Positions 25,561 through 37,178 of a DNA stretch of 64,000 nucleotides are shown here, piece after piece. The notes beneath the pieces are model-generated. The model ran no database searches. It worked only from the letters and a program-made list of their open reading frames with translations, and had not been told where the DNA came from. Made by a program: the position numbers and the translations under genes. This DNA is from Amorphophallus konjac (Eukaryota; Streptophyta; Magnoliopsida; Alismatales; Araceae). Within the stretch, counting starts at the first letter, position 1, and each line of letters opens with the position of its first letter. The stretch spans positions 297,836,642 to 297,900,641 of the forward strand of contig CM040123.1 of NCBI GenBank assembly GCA_022559845.1. The letters run 5' to 3'.

Positions 25561-26320
25561 TCATTTTACATTTTTAGGTACCCAATAGTTCTTGGGTCCT
25601 GTAGTTTTAGTAGCACCTCTGATGGGTGCTTTCCACAGCCTTTGGGCTTTTATATCATCAAATATCATTAAAGAACAATCATTCATAGAATGCCTAACTT
25701 GCTCGCCGCAATGACATGAACTAACAGGTTTTGAGTACTTTTTGTGCATAAAAGGATTAGCATTGAATTTCTGGTTATCATTAAACATGTGATCATGTTT
25801 CCTATGAAACACTTTCCTTTCTTTAGCCTGCCAACAGTCCTTGACTGTATGGCCATCCTTCTCACAATTGTAACACTCAATGTGCTTACCTTTAGAACCA
25901 AGAACAAAAACATTTTTCTGTGCAGGGAAGTTGACAAATTTTGAATTAAATTTTCTACCCTGAGCATGCCAGCATTCAATTACCCTATGGCCTGTCTTTC
26001 CACAATTGAAGCATGCAAGATATTTTCCATTTACAACAAATTTATTCCTACCAGCAGCATTATGGTTTGTAGAAAATTTAGCAGATTTGAAATGAACATC
26101 TCTCGCCTGGTTGTGCCAACAATGGGCAGGAATGTGGCCTAATTTGCCACAATAAAAACAATGAGTTTTCTTCTTCTGAAATCCATGATTTTTAACTTGA
26201 GGTCTCTTAGCATTATTTCTACTAAACTTCAGATCATCCTTCTTCATTACAAAACAATTATCCATTCAATGACCATACAGGCCACAGTAAAGACATGTCA
26301 TGATTTTCTTATGTGCATGT
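25561..26320 (-). pseudogene. LARD gag C-terminus with five zinc knuckles
   Basis: This is the nucleocapsid part of gag, expected to bind element RNA. An open 234-codon frame (26265 to 25561) carries three clean CX2CX4HX4C knuckles: CFYCGKLGHIPAHC, CFNCGKTGHRVIEC and CYNCEKDGHTVKDC. A fourth is decayed, CHCGEQVRHSMNDC, with one residue too few between the first cysteines. A further knuckle (CLYCGLYGH...MDNC) lies just upstream, about 26305-26264, with one in-frame stop inside it. The end, GPKNYWVPKNVK, is the segment that normally precedes protease in SIRE-like polyproteins, but no protease follows. Copia gags usually have one or two knuckles. Confidence 0.85.
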
Positions 26321-27170
26321 GTGCGTATGGATGATTTTTGAACACCATGTAGTGAAGTGGCAGGAACCTTTTTGTTCTTTTGCTTTTCAATTGGTTTTAA
26401 AGATTTCTGAGCTGTAAACTAAAAAACAGGTGGGTTCTGAGAATCGTGAGAAGCAAAACTAGAAACAAATGATGTTTGAATTTTATTTTCAAAACTCTTT
26501 TTATTTACAGGGTTATAGCCCAACCCCTCCTTCTGAAAGTTGACCTTTATTTCCAGCTATTTGTTCATATTATCTTGCCCACTAACAAATTTGGATAAAG
26601 AACTTTTTAAATCTTGGACCTCATTTTCTAGACATGCAATGTGTATTTCATAACTCGTAATCCCTTGTTCACTGTAATTAACAACTTCATTCAATACTTT
26701 GTTAGCAGTTTTGTATTCTTCGATCTCCTTTTTAAGCTCATCAATTTTTTCTTATTCGTCTGTACTGACAGTTTTCCCTTTTTCCAATGTGAGGAGCCTT
26801 TCAGATAGCGCAGAATTCAGCTATTTTAACTTCTCATTTTCTTTCTTAAGTTTATCATTTTAAATTAACTCATTTATTAGAACCTGATCCTCTGAGTTAA
26901 TTTCATGCTTTCTTCTAGTTTCAAATTCTTTCAGATCTCCTTGCTGTTTTTCAACATTTTTCTGTAACTCCAAGTTTACATACTTGATAGCATCAAATTT
27001 TTCAGCAAGTAGATTCTTCTCTTGTTTGAATTTCTCAATTTTTTCTTCATTTTCTTTAACAGATTTTTGAAGATATTCATTTTCAGATTTCAGCCTGTTT
27101 AGTTCTGAATTAACACATTCATGATCTTCCAACAGTCTTTCACTCTGAACAGAATTATTGATGAGAATCT
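26321..27170 (-). pseudogene. LARD gag coiled-coil region, broken
   Basis: On the minus strand this stretch encodes Lys/Glu/Leu/Asn-rich heptad-like sequence. The clearest open part is 27132-26860 (NSELNRLKSENEYLQKSVKENEEKIEKF and so on). Stops and shifts interrupt it between 26860 and 26320. A coiled coil ahead of the last knuckle region is also seen in the gag of the nested copia (31840-32260). Confidence 0.75.
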
Positions 27171-27847
27171 GATCATTATTTATTAAGTTTTTCTTCTAGT
27201 TCAGAAATCTCATTAGTAAGTTCTTGATTTTCATTTTTGAATAATCTAATTTGTTTCTTATGCATTTGGACATCAGACATGCAAGCATCATAAGATTGTT
27301 TCAATTCCAAACAGTTTTCACATGAAGAATTAGAACTATTCAAGCAAGTTGTCTTTTTCAATTTTTTATATTGTTTTCTTAACATCTCATGTGACTCTAA
27401 TAAATCACTATATGCGTCCTGCCAATCATCTATAGTGTAATTCTCAAAGAGGTTTACCTGATCATTGTCCTCTTCTTCATTTTGGCTGCTACTTTGTTTA
27501 CTGCCATCGGCCATCATGTAGATATCCTCGCCTCGCCAGTGGGCTAGCTTCATCTTGTCCAGTATGTCCTTAGCTAACCTGCAGTTATGGAAACAAGGGT
27601 GCAAAGCCTTGTGAGTAGCTGCCTTTATTAATTCCATGGCTCTTTGATTTTTATCGAACATGGATCTCTGAATGTCAGTCCATTTGGACTTATTCTTTGG
27701 TAGCCTGTGTGGACCGTGTGAAATGATCTTCCACAAGTCAGAATCAACAGACTTGACAAACATGTGCAAATTGTTAAACCATAGATTGAAATCAGTACCA
27801 TCAAAGATCGGTGGACATGCCATGGATATAATCGACACATAATTCAA
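27171..27847 (-). pseudogene. LARD gag N-terminus
   Basis: A 223-codon frame starts at 27847 on the minus strand. It begins with the copia gag pattern PPIFDGTDFNLWFNNLHMFVKSVDSDLW, followed by AMELIKAATHKALHPCFHNC. The middle of a normal SIRE-like gag (the VKETK...ETISEMFARL part seen in the nested copia at 31110-31400) is missing. The frame passes straight into an acidic segment and a coiled coil (residues about 115-223). This gag is therefore internally deleted or belongs to a divergent type. Confidence 0.85.
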
Positions 27848-27930
27848 TGCACAGAAATAGGTATGCTCAGAAATGCACCAAGGAAGCTGTAGGATCTACT
27901 GTGAATCATTGGATCTGATGAGACAGCAAC

Positions 27931-27944
27931 CCGCTCTGATACCA
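27931..27944 (-). other. Primer binding site of LARD
   Basis: The minus strand reads TGGTATCAGAGCGG, 2 bp after the LTR end. It is a perfect 12-base complement type for plant initiator tRNA-Met and fixes the element's orientation. Confidence 0.92.
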
Positions 27945-29204
27945 CTTGATGGGGTGCAAGGCACGGATTAAGAGAAGGGGTGAATGAATCCTCTTAAAAA
28001 TTTTACTTCGATTGACACACACGTGTCCAATACGTGCAGAAATAAAATGGGATGGCCCAAGCTAAACTAATGCACTATAGCGGTTCACACTTAAACTCTT
28101 AGCCAATCTACGCAGGTGACAATTCTACTAATCAGCGGACAATACTGGGCTGCAGTATTGGAGCAGAACTTATAACAAACAGAGGAGCTTCAGCTAGATG
28201 AAGCCCAACTGAATGAAAATGAAATTCGCCTAAGCAAACATCTATCGTGAAACATAAACCCAATCAGAGACAACGAGTTCAATCAATCCATTTCAGAAGC
28301 CAACCAGCGAATGGGGGTTAGAAGATAGGGAGCTAACACACCAAAGCAATCACACAACTCGCGGGATTTTTAGGTGATTCGGTCAGACACCAGTCTGCCT
28401 ACGTCCACCCCTCACTCCAAACTGGAGTGAGGCTTCCCTTGCAAAACGCAAGAAGCAGACTCAGTCTGCAAACAATCGTTGCCTTACAGCTTGACCTAGA
28501 GGAACACTCTCCTCTCTTCCTCTAAACCGGAGGGGAACCACTAGTGACACCCTGTCACTAGCAAGCGGAGACACCAGTCTCCCTTCCTCTGACCAGAGGG
28601 GAAACCATAAGTGACACCCAGTCCCTCACACCCGGAGACACCAGTCTCCCTTCCTCTGACCAGAGGGGAACCGGAGATAAATCTCCCTTCTCCGGAATCA
28701 TCAGGAGTGCTGTGCCCCGGCGTGTTTTGACGAAGACATTTTGTTCTACTCTATATGATTTGCATTGAAGATTCCTTGATAAATGTGAGTTTTTGCTAAT
28801 AGGTCTGATGAGTGGTTTTTGGACTGGCTCTTGATATCTAAATATATGATAGAAGTTCAGCATGCTTTGCAAATATGTATGAATGCCTTGATTAACCCGG
28901 AATTCTTGAATGGTTTCCTTGAATCGTATTACACATGTGAACTTGTGATGGTTTTGGCTTGAGTTTTTCACATGGGTTTTTACAGTCCAAATATATGAAG
29001 AGGCATATTGAACAAGCTTTGGGAGAATGATTTGTTGAACTCATTTCTTAAGCATTATGTCTTATGGATTGGATATATGTGTATCATTCTATTGCAGGTT
29101 CAAGAAGTTTTCCATCTTTTGGTTCCATGGTAAAAATGATGCTTGAATGAATTCTTTTTTACTCACTAGTGTTGTTTCATTTTGTTAAGTCCTTGGTCAA
29201 GGGT

Positions 29205-29300
29205 CGACCCCAAGGGTCGACCCCTGGGCATTCTTTTCTCAAAACCCCATGGGACCAGGCTCGGCTATCACGAGGGTCGACCCCAAGGGTCCACCCCTGG
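29205..29300. repeat. GTCGAC cluster in copia 5' LTR
   Basis: GGGTCGACCCC units, paired about 14 bp apart, occur twice. The unit and pairing match those in the gypsy solo LTR at 50600-50800. The 3' LTR has a reduced version at 37670-37760. Confidence 0.85.
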
Positions 29301-29377
29301 GTGGTTTTTGTTCTTCACCGACCATGTTTGCTTCTCTGTGAGTTGTTTTTATATGTTTTGGTTTGTCTACATTCCAA

Positions 29378-29690
29378 GTCGGTGTAGGTTTTGCCTCAAC
29401 GTTAAACGTCAGTGCACATTTTTGCTTCAACGTCTAAGGTCGGTGCACCTTTTGGCCCATGCATGTTGTCCCTTGCACAAATCAAGGTCGGTGCATGTTC
29501 TAGGTCGGTGCATATATTAGTTATATGTTATAAGGTCGGTGCACCTTCTGCATCGGTACATCTTTTGCATCATGCATGTCGGTGCATCTTTTGCGTCGGT
29601 GCATCTTTTGCATCGGTGCATCTTTTACATCATGCACACTCAAAGTTAGTGCACATGCTTTCAAGGTCGGTGCTGTCAAGGTCGGTGCAC
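29378..29690 (+). repeat. GGTCGGTGCA array in copia 5' LTR
   Basis: About 12 units of GGTCGGTGCA or close variants occur in 310 bp, upstream of the TATA-like box. The 3' LTR copy is at 37840-38145. It is the same motif, in the same sense relative to the element, as in LARD. Confidence 0.88.
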
Positions 29691-30707
29691 TTACATCATA
29701 TAAGTCGGAGGTTTCGAAATGCCCATTTGAAGATCCGATTGACTTGATCTTATACACCATTACCCTTAGGGTTTCTCCTATGGTTTGGGTATAGTTTTGA
29801 GAGGTTTTACGAGGGGTTTTGTGGTCTTTTGTTTTATATTGCTGACCTATTTATACCCTGCGATCTCCATCAAAGAAGAATGATCTTTTGGGCTAATCTC
29901 ATTGCATCCTTGTGGGAAGAGGAGGAGAAGGGTTGTGCATCTGCTGGAGAAGGAAGACTACGCCGCCAAGGAGTGAGTCTCACGATCCCGAGCTCAGAGC
30001 TGAAGGGGAGCCGCCGCTGCTCTTCATCGGTTGCTGGCTTGGGCGCATCCCTTCAAGGGGTCAGCTTCTTCCTCTCACTGATTCATCGTTCTAATGCATC
30101 CTTCCACTTATCTCCAATTTGTAATGAAGATCAAAGGGGGAATATCTTGTTCTTGACATCTTATTTCCATTTGAGCACAGTTTATTACTTTTGGACTGGG
30201 CATTGTATTTCATATATCTTTTCTTTCATAGACGATCTCGGAGCGTCATCTCCTTTGGCGTGATCTCTCGTCGTCGTGCGAGAACATGCATGTGTGTTGG
30301 GCCGTCGAGCCCGTGTGTGTTGGTTTGCTACCGTCGTGCAGCCTTTCTAGTGGAATCCTCTTTAGTTGAGAGGGGTGGACGTAGGACAGCACTTAGGTGC
30401 ATCCGAACAACCTAAAAATTATTGTGTCGTGGGTTGCTATTTGTGTGCTTGTTATTCTTCTCTATCTGTTCATCTTACGAGTGATATAGTAAGCTAAGAG
30501 CTCAATTAATCTGTCCGTTCATTACTTTCTGTCCGAGTGATTCATCATAAGCGCTGGAGAGTTGTGAGAGCTTGGTTGATATTCATCATATCTAGATATT
30601 CTTGCTTAGCTATCTAGATTTTTATGTCATCTCTACGGTTAAATTTTTAAAAGGGGGCGCAATCAATTCACCCCCCTCTCGATTGCTTTCCTAACTGGGC
30701 CAACAAT

Positions 30708-30719
30708 TGGTATCAGAGC
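30708..30719 (+). other. Primer binding site of nested copia
   Basis: TGGTATCAGAGC lies 2 bp after the LTR end, an exact match to the plant initiator tRNA-Met type. Confidence 0.95.
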
Positions 30720-30771
30720 CTCGGCTCTTTTTTCATCTAGAAACCTCACGGTTTAGAGAGATCTGTTAGGA

Positions 30772-32575
30772 ATGGCTAACAAGGGGTTAATGCCCGAAGG
30801 GCATTCTATTCATAGGCCACCCTTCTTTGATGGTAGTAATTACACCTATTAGAAAAATAGGATGACTATTTTTCTTCGTGCCCAAAGTCATGAAATATGG
30901 ACTGTGATTTAAAATGGACCATACACATTACCTCCTGATGAGGAAGGTTGGAATGATGATCTTATTAAGAAGGCCACTGTGAATTTTAATGCTTTAAATA
31001 TAATTCAGTGTGCTATTCACCCAAATGAATATGCTCATGTTTCTATGTGCAACAGCACGAAAGAAATGTGGGATAATCTTAAGCTAATCTATGAAGGTAC
31101 TACATAGGTCAAGGAGACGAAGGCAAACATGCTTATCCGAGATTACGAGCTATTCCACATGAAAGAGGAAGAGACCATCTCCGAGATGTTCGCACGTCTA
31201 TTGGAGATCACCAATGGTTTGAAATCACTCGGAAGGGAATTCAACGACACTGATTTGGTCAGGAAGGTGTTGAGATCTTTATCACCAAGCTGGCACACCA
31301 AGACAACGGTGATAGAGGACTCGAAGAATCTTTCTACCCTCACTGTGGATGCTCTCATAGGGTCTCTAATGGCCTATGGGATAAACATTAAGAGGACAGA
31401 AAAGGATACCAATAAGAAGTCAATCGCATTGAAAGCAAACCCAGAGCCTATCTCTAGTCAAGAGGATTCCATGGGAACCACGGATGATGAGGAAGTCGCC
31501 ATGCTAACAAGGAGAGTTAGATAATTTCTGGGCCAAAGGAGAAGATTTGGCAGAAAGTTCAAGAAAGGAAAGAGGCAGCCCAAGCAAAGGAATGGACCAT
31601 TCAAAGCGGCTGAGGTTATGTGTTACGAATGCAAGAAAATGGGACACATGAGGGGTGAGTGCCCTGAGTTGCAGAAGAAGAAAGGCAAGATGATCAAGGG
31701 CAAGAAGCCAAATGCAATGAAAGTCACCTGGAGTGATGAGGACGAGGGCGAGCCAACGTCCGAGGAAGAGGAAAACATTAAAGAGTTGGTCAAGAATCTG
31801 TGTCACATGGCGAAGAGTGATCAAGAACAGGTAATTTCTTATTCAGAATTTATTACAAACGAACAATGGGAATTAGCTTATGAGGAATTAGATGAGAAAT
31901 ACAAAAGAGTCAGAAATGAGAATAGAACTTTAAGAAAGAAAATTCATGAAATCATACATTCACCTAATTCCTGTGAAAAATGTAGTTTGTTTGAAATGTA
32001 AGTTCAAAATTTCAAAAATGCAAATGACACTCTTGAATCAAAATTGCTCTTGTTTGAAGATGAAATTTCATGCTTAGAGGTAGAAAAATAAAATGCATTC
32101 AAAATCAAAGAGGAAATCCAAGAAAAGCATGATAAGTTGAAAAATGAGTGGGAAGAACTGAAGAGTAAAAATTGAAGACTTATCACAGAATTGGATGAAG
32201 TGAAAAATACTCATGAAAAGATGTTGAAGGCAAAAGAAAAACAAGTGGAGAAAAATTCAAATTCTGTGCATGGTAACAAAAATCAATTTCAATTTAAGGC
32301 TAGAAGTTCACAAAATCATGGAGAATGTTCATACACACACAAATTCACAAGCTGTTTATTCTCGATTCCCCTCTACTTCTACACATGTAAATAAAAGAAA
32401 TAATCTTGGTAGGAAAAGACCCATCTGTTTTTACTGTGGGAGAATATGTCATGATATGTATATATGCCAGTTAATGAAGTATGATGATGACTTGTTTTTG
32501 AGAAAGTATTATCATGCTGAGATGGATGCTAACACCAAGGGACCCAAGCTTGCTTGGGTACTTAAATCAAAATGA
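30772..32575 (+). pseudogene. Nested copia gag, broken
   Basis: The ATG at 30772 begins the copia gag pattern RPPFFDGSNYTYxKNRMTIFL. The helical capsid part includes KEMWDNLKLIYEGT, VKETKANMLIRDYELF and ETISEMFARLLEITNGLKSLG (31050-31230). A zinc knuckle, CYECKKMGHMRGEC (31618-31659), an acidic stretch, a coiled coil (31840-32260) and a second knuckle-like segment, CFYCGRICHDMYIC (32426-32467), follow. The end, GPKLAWVLKSK, is the usual gag-protease border. Stops near 30868, 30910, 31105, 31522, 32000 and 32089 break it. Confidence 0.92.
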
Positions 32576-33150
32576 GATTTGATGTTTGTTTTTGCAGATC
32601 TACATGAAAGCAATGGAAAATAAATGATACCTGGAGATCGGATGCTCTAGGCACATGACTGGCAATAAACAACTTTTTGCAGACCTAGCAGAGAAAGAAG
32701 GAGGAACGGTAATTTTTGGTGGACAGGATAGAGGTAAGATAATTGGCATTGGGAGAATTGGTAAGGACCTCAACCATTGCATTAAAGATGTCTTGCTTGT
32801 TAGAGGTCTAAATCATAACTTGCTCGGTATTAATCAACTTTGTGACAAAGGTCACAAGGTTATTTTTGAATCTTTTCACTGCACCATTGTTGAAGCAAAC
32901 ACTCATGAAATCAAGTTCATAGGAGTGAGGAGTAACAACACTTATCATGTTGACTTTAATGAAATTACGTCTGAAAACTTGTGTTTGGTTGCTAATAAAA
33001 ATGATGATGTTTGGTTGTGGCATCCCCGTCTTGGACATGCCAGTTTCAATGTCATTAGGAAGTTGAATCGAAATGGTTTAGTTAGAGGTCTTCCTTGTTT
33101 GAATTTTGAAACTTCAAAAATCTGTGAAGCATGTAATAAAGGAAAATAAA
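32576..33150 (+). pseudogene. Nested copia protease and integrase zinc domain
   Basis: The protease active site, normally a DSG triplet before CSRHMTG, reads EIG here (about 32634-32660), so both catalytic residues are lost. The rest of the protease follows (VIFGGQDRGKIIGIG, NLLGINQLCDKG). The integrase zinc-binding part comes next, HPRLGHASFNVIRKL with CEACNKGK (33020-33146). A stop at 33147 separates it from the catalytic core. Confidence 0.9.
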
Positions 33151-33880
33151 CCACAGCCACATTCAAATGCAAAAATGTTATTTCTACTGAAAAACCCCTT
33201 CAGTTATTACATTTGGACTTGTTTGGTCTCACCAGGACACGTAGTCTTGGAGGGAAACTTTATGGCTTTGTGATCGTCGATGATTTTTCAAGATATGCAT
33301 AGGTTTTATTTTTAGCTAACAAGAGTGATGCATGCAAAGAATTTATTGATTTTTGTACAAAGGTTCAAAATGAAACATGATATTCAATTCAGAAAATCCA
33401 AAGTGACCACGGAAAGGAATTTGAAAATCATGAATTTGATGAATTATGCAAGAAGCAGGGGTACGAACATCAATTTTTAGCACCTAGAACCCCGTAACAA
33501 AATGGAGTGGTCGAAAGTAAGAACATGACGCTCGTGGAGATGGCACGTACAATGCTAGCAGAGAATGGTCTTCCACAGTATTTATGGGCAGAGGCAGTGA
33601 ATACTACTTGCTGTATCACCAATCGGGCAATGGTAAGACCTATCTTTAAGAAAACTCCTTACGAGCTGTACAAAGGTAAAAAACCCAACATATCTCATTT
33701 TAAACCGTTTGGATCTATATGCTATATCTTGAACAATGGTAAAGATAATTTGGAGAAATTTGATGCTAAGAGTGATAAAGGGATTTTCCTCGAGTATTCT
33801 TTGACATCTAGAGCTTACCATGTTTACAACTCTTGAACTCTTGTTATCAAGGAGAGTCCACATGTTGTAGTTGATGAATA
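33151..33880 (+). pseudogene. Nested copia integrase core
   Basis: The three acidic residues of the catalytic core can be placed: DLFG (33212-33225), SDHGKEF (33401-33421) and the Glu in GVVESKNMT (33504-33530). Stops occur near 33300, 33378, 33496 and 33834. The downstream segment SHFKPFGSICYILNN with GIFLEYSLTSRAYHVYN is the copia-specific C-terminal extension. Confidence 0.9.
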
Positions 33881-33884
33881 CACC

Positions 33885-35690
33885 TTGAGAAAGTCAAATG
33901 ATGATCATCATTTTATTGTTACAGGTGAGAGTGAAGGTGAGAAAGGAGAATCGAGCAAACAAGGTGAGGCAAGAAGTCAAGAAAAGGAAAAGGAGAAAGA
34001 ACAACAAGTGGAGCAAGTACAACCAACCTTACCATGCCAATGGATGACTTTCAAAGATCATCCTTTGGAGAATGTGATTGGCAATGTGGATGAAGGAATC
34101 TGGACACGGGCCTCAATCAGGGAAGTTGAATATCATGATAATTTAGCTTTACTTTCCTCTATTGAGCCTAAGTCTTTAGATGATGCACTTAATGACAATT
34201 CTTGGGTTCTCGCCATGCAAGAAGAACTGCACCAATTCCAAAGGAATTGGGTGTGGTTCCTCGTGCCCCGGCCTGATGATCATCCCATAATCGGAACTAA
34301 GTGGGTTTTTCAAAATAAACTTAATGAAGACGGGGTGGATGTAAGGAATAAGGTTAGACTTGTAGCTAAGGGCTACACTCAAGAATTTGGCATTGATTTT
34401 GATGAATCATTCGCTCCTGTGGCTAGATTGGAAGCAGTAAGAATACTTCTTGCTTATGCTTGTCACAGGAACATCAAGCTTTTTCAAATGGACGTGAAAA
34501 GTGCCTTCCTCAATGGCGTTATCAAGGAAGAAGTATACGTGGAGCAACTGCCGGGATTTGAAGATGAAAAATTTTCGGACCACGTCTATAAATTGGATAA
34601 GGCACTGCATGGGTTAAAACAAGCTCCCTGGGCATGGTATGATCGTTTAAGTTCATTTTTTTATAGATAATGGCTTCAAATAAGGTAATATAGATCAGAC
34701 GTTGTTTACTAAAACTTGTGATGAACATGCCTTGATTGTTCAAGTTTATGTAGATGACATAATTTTCGGAGCCTCTGGTCTGAAAATGAATGATGAATTT
34801 ACCCAACTCATGCAGGGAGAGTTCGAGATGAGCTTGATGGGGGAGTTGAACTTCTTCCTGGGGCTTCAAGTAAAGCAACTGGATGATGGCATCTTCATAA
34901 ACCAGAAGAAGTACACTCAGGAGATCGTGAAGAAATTTCAATTAGAGACTGCCAAACCGTTTGTAACACCAATGTCCACCTCACTGAAATTGGAAGTAGA
35001 GAAAGGTAACAAGGTTGATCAGAAACTTTTTAGGGGTATGATTGGTTCTCTATTATATCTTACTGCTAGTAGGCCTGGCATACATTTTAGTGTGTGTCTC
35101 TGTGCAAGACATCAATCTTGTCCCAGGGAATCTCATTTGTCAGCCGTGAAAAGAATTTTCAGGTATTTGAATGGTTCTCTTGATCTTGATTTGTGGTATC
35201 CTAAGAATAATTCTTTTGATTTACATGCCTACACTGATTCTGATTATGTTGGGTGTAAAATGGATCGTAAGAGCACAAGCAATCACTGTCAATTTCTAGG
35301 GGGCTGCATGGTTTCATGGGCCTCAAAGAAACAACATTGTGTGGCCTTATCAACTGCTGAAGCCGAATATGTGGCTGCAGACAGTTGTGCGGCTTAAGTA
35401 CTCTGGATCCAACATCAATTGTTAGACTTTGGTTTTTGTTTGAAAAACACTCCCATCATGTGTGATAACACTTCTGCAATAAAACTGTACAAGAATCCTA
35501 TCCAACACTCTCGCACAAAACACATTGAGGTTAGACACTTCATTAGAGATCATATAAATAAAGGTCATTTCGAGTTAATTTTTGTCGATACAAAACATCA
35601 ACTTGCAGATATCTTTGCAAAACCTTTGAATTCTGATCAATTTTGCTTTCTTAGGAGAGAATTAGGAGTGTGCAGATTAGATAGTTAAAT
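33885..35690 (+). pseudogene. Nested copia reverse transcriptase and RNase H
   Basis: RT shows [37 protein letters not shown] and [15 protein letters not shown] (34300-34650), then the catalytic VYVDDII box (34744-34764). A frameshift and stops near 34667-34690 split RT before that box. RNase H (35220-35690) holds AYTDSDYVGC, ALSTAEAEYVA, CDNTSAIKL and DTKHQLADIFAKPL. A stop at 35396 breaks it. Its order after integrase places the element in Ty1/copia. Long LTRs and a long 3' tail fit the SIRE/Maximus lineage. Confidence 0.93.
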
Positions 35691-37165
35691 CTTTCTGAAT
35701 TGCCTTGTATATACACTTTTAAACTTTTCATAAAGGAACTGTGCAAACTGCTTTACTTTTTACACATAAGAAGATTTTCCATTACATTTACATTTTAATT
35801 TTTCCTTTTTGTACATAACACAGTGAATAACATTTAATTTTTCAAACATGCTTTTATCCTCTTGCATCCGCGTGTACATATGTGCATATACTTCATACTT
35901 GTGTGCTTGAATGCCATGATTAATCGGTATATAAAATGACGTTAGTGGAAAGGTGGATTACTTCCACCTGGAAGCTTTCCTTATGCGTGAGGAGGGTCTT
36001 TGGACCTCCACCTCCGCCACATACCGGTAATCAACCTGCTTGAGAATTCCATTTTGATACATGCTTGAATGTATATATCATACACCTTACAGTTTTTGAT
36101 ACCTCCTATGACCTAACTCCCTTGCTAAATAAAATTTCTTTGATTTAAACATGTTTGTTACATGGCACACATTAAGGGGGAGGTCCTTTTATAACTGTGC
36201 ATACACTTAGAGAGAGACATCACAATGAATAGACTAATTCATCTCTTACATTCTATGCAATCTCTCACACTAATTGCACTTTTGAGTTAAATGATTCTAT
36301 CTAACAAGGATTTCACCTATTCCACTCAACACACTTGAGGGCTCTTGATCCCCTACATAGAAAACACGTGTCTTGTGAGGAAAAAGCTGTCAGCCCCGCC
36401 AAAAATTGAATAAGTGTGATTTGACACCGAGTAGTCGAGAATCCCCCCTGAAATAAAGGAGGAAACTCGCATTGAAAAGTGTCTCATCCACATCATCATA
36501 AGTGACGATACTGAGTAACCGGGAAATGCCCTTAAAACAAAGGGCATGACTCATGTCAAAAGGTTAGTCATCTTGTTATTTAAAATAAAAAAGAATTTAT
36601 ATAAATTTGGGGTTGTGCGAAGCTACCAAAAGTCGAGCACTGTGTATGGAAGTGTAGGGAGGAAATGTTCTTACTTGTGTTCCTTAGGAAATCTGAAAAA
36701 TCCATATTGCTTAGATTTCATTGCTCATCCTTCACATATATACCTAGGGAGTGATTGTGAGAATATAACTTTTGAATCAGTCATATTTCATGAGTAATAC
36801 AATACCACTTTCTGTAAGCACTACCCTTTTCATATTGCTCATGCAACTCATGCTCTCAATCGATAGCATAATTCTTAACCTGTTCATAAAGGACGTGCTT
36901 GATACTATATAGAGTGTTATGAATGCATATATGCTTGAATGTTCATTCATTGCTTTTCATCTGCACTTTATTGAGTTAACTGTACATATGCGGTAATAGG
37001 CCTTGTTCCCTATTTGACTCTGGCAAAAAGGGGGAGTAATATGATGATATTGTGCATGGAAAGTTGAATTGACAATTGTCTCACATTGTCTCTGAAATGG
37101 GAAACATCTATCTTGGTTCTTTCATGCTAATCTGTGTGGTTTTTCAAAGGGTTTTATCTTTGTCA
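35691..37165 (+). other. Nested copia tail between pol and 3' LTR
   Basis: About 1.5 kb. In SIRE-like elements this place can hold an envelope-like frame. Here I see only short frames (36546-36797, 36353-36547 minus) without recognisable motifs. An AAGGGGGAG tract lies near 36174. Confidence 0.6.
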
Positions 37166-37178
37166 AAAAGGGGGAGAT
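37166..37178 (+). other. Polypurine tract of nested copia
   Basis: AAAAAGGGGGAGAT directly precedes the 3' LTR start TGTTGTGCCCC. Confidence 0.85.

Larger units (their letters stand above)
28708..30705 (+). mobile_element. Nested copia 5' LTR
   Basis: This 1998-bp LTR runs from TGCTGTGCCCC to CCAACA. In order it holds a GTCGAC cluster (29205-29300), a GGTCGGTGCA array (29378-29690) and a TATA-like box (TATTTATA near 29850). The frames at 28558-28971, 29182-29520 and 29829-30263 are not genes. Confidence 0.92.

Noticed and set aside
27931..27944. Partial tRNA-Met genes at the three TGGTATCAGAGC sites
   Set aside because: Only 12-14 bases match and they lie directly beside LTR ends. They are primer binding sites.
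35691..37165. Envelope-like gene of the nested copia
   Set aside because: SIRE-like elements may carry one here, but I see only frames under 90 codons, with no signal peptide plus membrane-anchor layout.
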